From Micromonospora sp. DSM 45708 (GTDB lineage Bacteria; Actinomycetota; Actinomycetes; Mycobacteriales; Micromonosporaceae): a DNA stretch of 64,000 nt. The stretch is from assembly GCF_039566955.1 (NCBI RefSeq), contig NZ_CP154796.1:6324001-6388000 (forward strand). The letters run 5' to 3'. Of this stretch, positions 60,703-64,000 are shown in pieces. The notes beneath the pieces are model-generated. The model ran no database searches. It was not told where the DNA came from and worked only from the letters and a program-made list of their open reading frames with translations. Each line of letters begins with the position of its first letter. The stretch's first letter is position 1. Made by a program: the position numbers and the translations under genes.

Positions 60703-63700
60703 GTGGCCACCTTCCGTGCTCTCCTGCTCGGCGTCGCGGAGTACGACGACCCGCAGATCCTGCCGCTGCCGTTCGTCACGAACGACATCGGCGCACTGAG
60801 CGTGGCCCTGGAGGAGACCGGATACCGGGTCCGGACCCTCGACAACGGCCGACTCAGCCGGCCGAAGATCTGCGCCGAGGTGGGACAGTTCCTCGGCGAC
60901 GCCCGCCCGAACGACAACCTGCTCGTCTACCTCAGCGGGCACGGCGCCCACACCGAGGGCGTCGACTACCTGGTGCCGTCCGAGGCCGACCTGCGGATCC
61001 CGCTGCGGGAGTCGATGGTCCCGCTCACCTACTGGGCCGGCGCGCTGGAGCGCAGCCGCGCCGGGCAGGTGCTCTTCGTGGTGGACGCCTGCCGGGAGGG
61101 GTTCGACCAGGAGGCCATGGCGCTGGAGCTGAGGAAGTGGAGCACCGGGCGGATCAGCCACGTGGGGCAGCAGCGGATCGCCTACCTGTTCGCCTGCGGC
61201 CCCGGGGAGAAGGCGCAGTTCGTCCCCGGCGCCGGTGACTCCTTCAGCGTCTTCTCCCGGGCGTTGCAGCAGGTTCTGGCCGGCGGTGAGGCGGGCCGCA
61301 GCCTGGAAGACCTCGTGACCGCGGTCAACGAGCAGATGAGGGAGCTGGCGGCGGCCTTCGACCGGCGGGTCCAGACCGCGCACGCCCATCCGGACGCTTC
61401 CGGGATATCCCCCTTCCCGATCTCGTCGCGCCGGTCGACGCAACGCTCGTTCGACTGGGTGGCCCAGGCACAGGCCCACCGGGCCTGGGACCTGGTCGCG
61501 CCGTCGCTGGCCAGCGAGGAGCTCCGGTCCTCCACCATCAGCCTGGTCGAGCACGTGGTGCGCCTGCGCCGGGACGCCGCACGGGAGTTGACGGGCGACC
61601 CGTGGCACGAGCCGGATCTCGCGACGCGCATCAGTCGGCGGGTCGAGTTCCTGACGAACCTCGTCGCGTTTCCCGCCGCGACCTCGGCGGGCGAGCTGCG
61701 CCTGTCCGCGGCCGAGGCCGCGCTGCTGGTCGCCGGCCCCTATCTGTACGACACGTTGTGGACGCTGCGCGCCGCCCGCGCCACCCGTGTCGATCCGGCC
61801 AACTGGCACCCACCGGAGCAGCCCGACCCCGAGAGTGACTCCTACCGGCGTTTCGCGCAGAGCTTCCCGCGGCTGTGGCGCCGGCTGAACGGCCAGGCAC
61901 AGAACTCGGACGTCGCCGGTCAGATCGGGTGGTGGCTGCTGCATCGCTGGATCGCCCGGCAGTCGCTGACCCGGTCCGACGGGGACGTCGCGGAGCTGAT
62001 ACCGCTCGGGGTCGCGTCGCTGTACCTGTCCGCGCGGGTCTTCGAGCAGCCCCGGGTGACCGAACTGATCAGGAGCCTGCGCGGTGGTCCGGGCTTCCTC
62101 ACCCGTACCGACCGACCCGGGCGGTTGCAGAGCCGCTGCACGGTCGGCGCGGGAACGGCCGAGGAACAACCGGTACGGGAGCGTCTGGTCGCCTATCTCC
62201 TGGCCGCGGGACGCGCCATGGCCATCGAGGCCGCCGCGCTCCCGGAGGTCGTCGTCGAGCACATGGGGATCAGCGATCCGGTGTCGCCGGACGAGCTGCA
62301 CGCCTCCATCGACTCGGTGGACTGGGAGTCGCGCGGACCGGTGCGGGTGCTGCGCACCACCTGCGCCCACCCGGCCATCGAGATCGCCCTGCGGGCGCAC
62401 GTCGAGTTCTTCGACGCGCTCCTGGTCGAGATCCAGGACGCCGCCGCCGAGGACGCTCATCTCCATCCGCTCTCGGCCCTGCCGGCGCACGCCTCGGCGG
62501 ACCAGGTGCGCCCGAGCGAGGGGCCGGACGGGCGGGCCTACCAGTCCGCCGGGGTGCGGTTCCACCTCGCCGAGGACCGGATCCAGGAACTGCTCATGGG
62601 TGAGCAGCTCTACGGCGATCCGCTGCTGGCCATCCGGGAGCTGTACCAGAACGCGCTCGACGCGTGCCGGTACCGCTCCGCCCGGAACGAGTACCTGAAC
62701 CGCACCGGCCGGACCACACCCGCGTGGGAGGGCAGGATCGACTTCGTCCAGGGCAGGGACGAGCGGGGACGCCCGTATCTGGAATGCGTCGACAACGGCG
62801 TGGGCATGGGGGTCCGGGAGCTGACCGACGTCTTCTCACAGGCCGGGACCCGCTTCGTCGAGACGTCCGAGTTCGTGGAGGAGCAGTCGCGGTGGGCACG
62901 GCTGGAGCCGCCGATCGACCTGTTCCCCAACAGTCGCTTCGGGGTCGGCGTGTTGAGCTACTTCATGCTCGCCGACGAGATCACCGTGGAGACCTGCCGA
63001 TTCGGCCAGGAGGGGCGGCCCGGTAGCCGTCTCTGGGTGTCGATCGCCGGGCCGGGCAACCTGTTCCGGATCCGGGAGACCGGGCCGGGACAGGACGCCG
63101 GCACGAGAGTCCGGCTCTATCTCCGGAAGGACACCGAGAAGCTCTCCAGCTCGGACTTCCTGCGTCGGCTCCTCTGGGTGGCGGAGTTCCGGACCACCGT
63201 GACGTACGACGGCGAGACCGCCGTGTGGGAACCTCGCCGCCTGTCGACCATCGCTCCGTTGGGGACCGACCCGTTGGGGGCGGGCGAGGAGTCCGGCCGG
63301 TCGCGCAAGGCTCCGGTCGTGGTCAGCTCGGAGCCTCATCCGGTGTGGTGGTGCGACCGTTCCGGCGCCGTCCTGGTGGACGGCATCTGGCTCCAGGAAG
63401 CGGACTTCAACGCGGTGGTCAACCTGTACGGCCGGCGGGCCCCACGGCTCTCGGTCAATCGGACCCAGATGCTCGACGACGAGTCGAAGGAGGTGACCGC
63501 TCTCCTCCAGGAGGCCGCCGAGGCCGCGGGCGCCCCGGGCAGCCCGCTGTTCGCCCATGAGTGGATCTCGGATCTCGCCACGCGTCAGCCCGTGGTGGCG
63601 GACTCGGTGTTCGAGCTGGCGCTCCGGGCGGGCCGGACCTCCTGGCCCACCGGCAGCCTGGCGGACGAACTGCTCACCGTCGGCTGCTATCCGCCCGACG

Positions 63701-64000
63701 CGACCCTGATGGCGCTGGCCGTCGACACGGTCGATCCGGGACGTGACTCGTCGGACCGGCCGTTCCGGGAGGTGGTGGACCTCAACCATCCGGTCGGGAC
63801 CTGGCGTCTGGTGGCGTGGATCGCCGCCGGTCTCCACGGCCCCGAGCTGGCGGTGACCGAGGGGCGCATCATCCGGGCACGGCCCAGCGACTCGATGCTC
63901 ACCCGGGTCGACGGTGCCGGTCGTTCCTGGATCGATCCGGCCCAGCCGGTGCCGATCGGTCACCTCATCCACACGGCCACGAACCGCGGCCCCTCCATTC
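60703..64000 (+). CDS. Caspase - iHD-like - Hsp90-type ATPase multidomain protein, 3' end outside window
   Basis: At least 1,099 residues, incomplete at the C-terminus. Residues 1-240 form a caspase-like protease (LLLGVAEYDDP): catalytic His80 in YLSGHGAHTEG and Cys130 in FVVDACREGF. Residues about 260-560 are helical, resembling the inactivated-HD region of caspase-linked effectors. From about 640 an Hsp90/GHKL ATPase is clear: ELYQNALDACRYR (N box, Asn650), VDNGVGMG (Asp697, Gly701) and NSRFGVGVLSYF. The GTG at 60703 has GGAG. The architecture suggests ATP-controlled protease activation in anti-phage or programmed-death signalling; that role is inferred. Confidence 0.85.
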   Translation, partial: MATFRALLLGVAEYDDPQILPLPFVTNDIGALSVALEETGYRVRTLDNGRLSRPKICAEVGQFLGDARPNDNLLVYLSGHGAHTEGVDYLVPSEADLRIPLRESMVPLTYWAGALERSRAGQVLFVVDACREGFDQEAMALELRKWSTGRISHVGQQRIAYLFACGPGEKAQFVPGAGDSFSVFSRALQQVLAGGEAGRSLEDLVTAVNEQMRELAAAFDRRVQTAHAHPDASGISPFPISSRRSTQRSFDWVAQAQAHRAWDLVAPSLASEELRSSTISLVEHVVRLRRDAARELTGDPWHEPDLATRISRRVEFLTNLVAFPAATSAGELRLSAAEAALLVAGPYLYDTLWTLRAARATRVDPANWHPPEQPDPESDSYRRFAQSFPRLWRRLNGQAQNSDVAGQIGWWLLHRWIARQSLTRSDGDVAELIPLGVASLYLSARVFEQPRVTELIRSLRGGPGFLTRTDRPGRLQSRCTVGAGTAEEQPVRERLVAYLLAAGRAMAIEAAALPEVVVEHMGISDPVSPDELHASIDSVDWESRGPVRVLRTTCAHPAIEIALRAHVEFFDALLVEIQDAAAEDAHLHPLSALPAHASADQVRPSEGPDGRAYQSAGVRFHLAEDRIQELLMGEQLYGDPLLAIRELYQNALDACRYRSARNEYLNRTGRTTPAWEGRIDFVQGRDERGRPYLECVDNGVGMGVRELTDVFSQAGTRFVETSEFVEEQSRWARLEPPIDLFPNSRFGVGVLSYFMLADEITVETCRFGQEGRPGSRLWVSIAGPGNLFRIRETGPGQDAGTRVRLYLRKDTEKLSSSDFLRRLLWVAEFRTTVTYDGETAVWEPRRLSTIAPLGTDPLGAGEESGRSRKAPVVVSSEPHPVWWCDRSGAVLVDGIWLQEADFNAVVNLYGRRAPRLSVNRTQMLDDESKEVTALLQEAAEAAGAPGSPLFAHEWISDLATRQPVVADSVFELALRAGRTSWPTGSLADELLTVGCYPPDATLMALAVDTVDPGRDSSDRPFREVVDLNHPVGTWRLVAWIAAGLHGPELAVTEGRIIRARPSDSMLTRVDGAGRSWIDPAQPVPIGHLIHTATNRGPSI

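Noticed and set aside
60295..62565. Long open reading frame on the minus strand opposite the caspase-type gene
   Set aside because: It is the complement of a clear multidomain protein, is rich in Arg/Gly/Pro and shows no recognisable domain; such shadows are expected at 73 percent GC.

Overview
The window is about 73 percent GC and densely coded. It uses many GTG and TTG starts and 4-base stop/start overlaps, and it carries BldC, a DUF3073 protein, a DUF574-type methyltransferase and a 2-phosphosulfolactate phosphatase gene beside purL. This points to a filamentous actinomycete, most likely Micromonospora or another Micromonosporaceae; I cannot name the species. All calls come from reading the sequence; no database search was run.

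Layout. 1-4424 (minus): an accessory three-gene cassette of a DUF559-type nuclease, a small winged-helix-like protein and a two-motor AAA/HerA ATPase that runs off the window. 4671-6513: a divergent ECF41 sigma factor / carboxymuconolactone decarboxylase pair, each with an ECF41-type promoter. 6517-9195: MFS transporter, DUF574 methyltransferase, Cys-rich protein. 9284-9472: a remnant of a GH65 sugar phosphorylase. 9505-19817: a Tad/Flp-type pilus or secretion locus (prepilin peptidase, secreted proteins, SAF/CpaB, CpaE-like, CpaF, TadB, TadC, TadE-like proteins, LysM protein). 19847-24312: Rieske protein, enoyl-CoA hydratase, disulfide oxidoreductase, serine hydrolase. 24594-31129: a carotenoid and light cluster (photolyase-crtB diverging from crtE-crtI-idi-MerR/B12 regulator). 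31206-41112: polysaccharide deacetylase, tRNA-Glu/Asp/Phe with terminators, small conserved genes, a substrate-binding lipoprotein that looks circularly permuted, fatty-acid oxidation genes, a calcium-repeat protein, methyltransferase and PPOX protein.

41184-59310 is the conserved developmental and purine neighbourhood (bldC, DUF8083-like, valine dehydrogenase, DUF3073, purM, purF, SCP-like, purL, purQ, purS, purB). As I recall it, the Streptomyces order is purF-purM-DUF3073-vdh-hypothetical-bldC; here a radical-SAM cyclophane peptide cassette (amcA/amcB-like) lies between DUF3073 and purM. Other interspersed genes are a Gly/Tyr-repeat membrane protein, an S1 protease and a YbjQ-like protein.

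59442-64000 holds an SDR reductase and then a two-gene conflict-type module: a small trypsin-co-occurring-like protein, and a very large protein joining a caspase-like protease, a probable inactivated-HD region and an Hsp90-type ATPase, cut off by the window end. The strongest candidates for undescribed biology are this module, the nuclease/AAA-HerA cassette, the cyclophane peptide cassette, the permuted binding protein and the variant B12 photoreceptor-like regulator.
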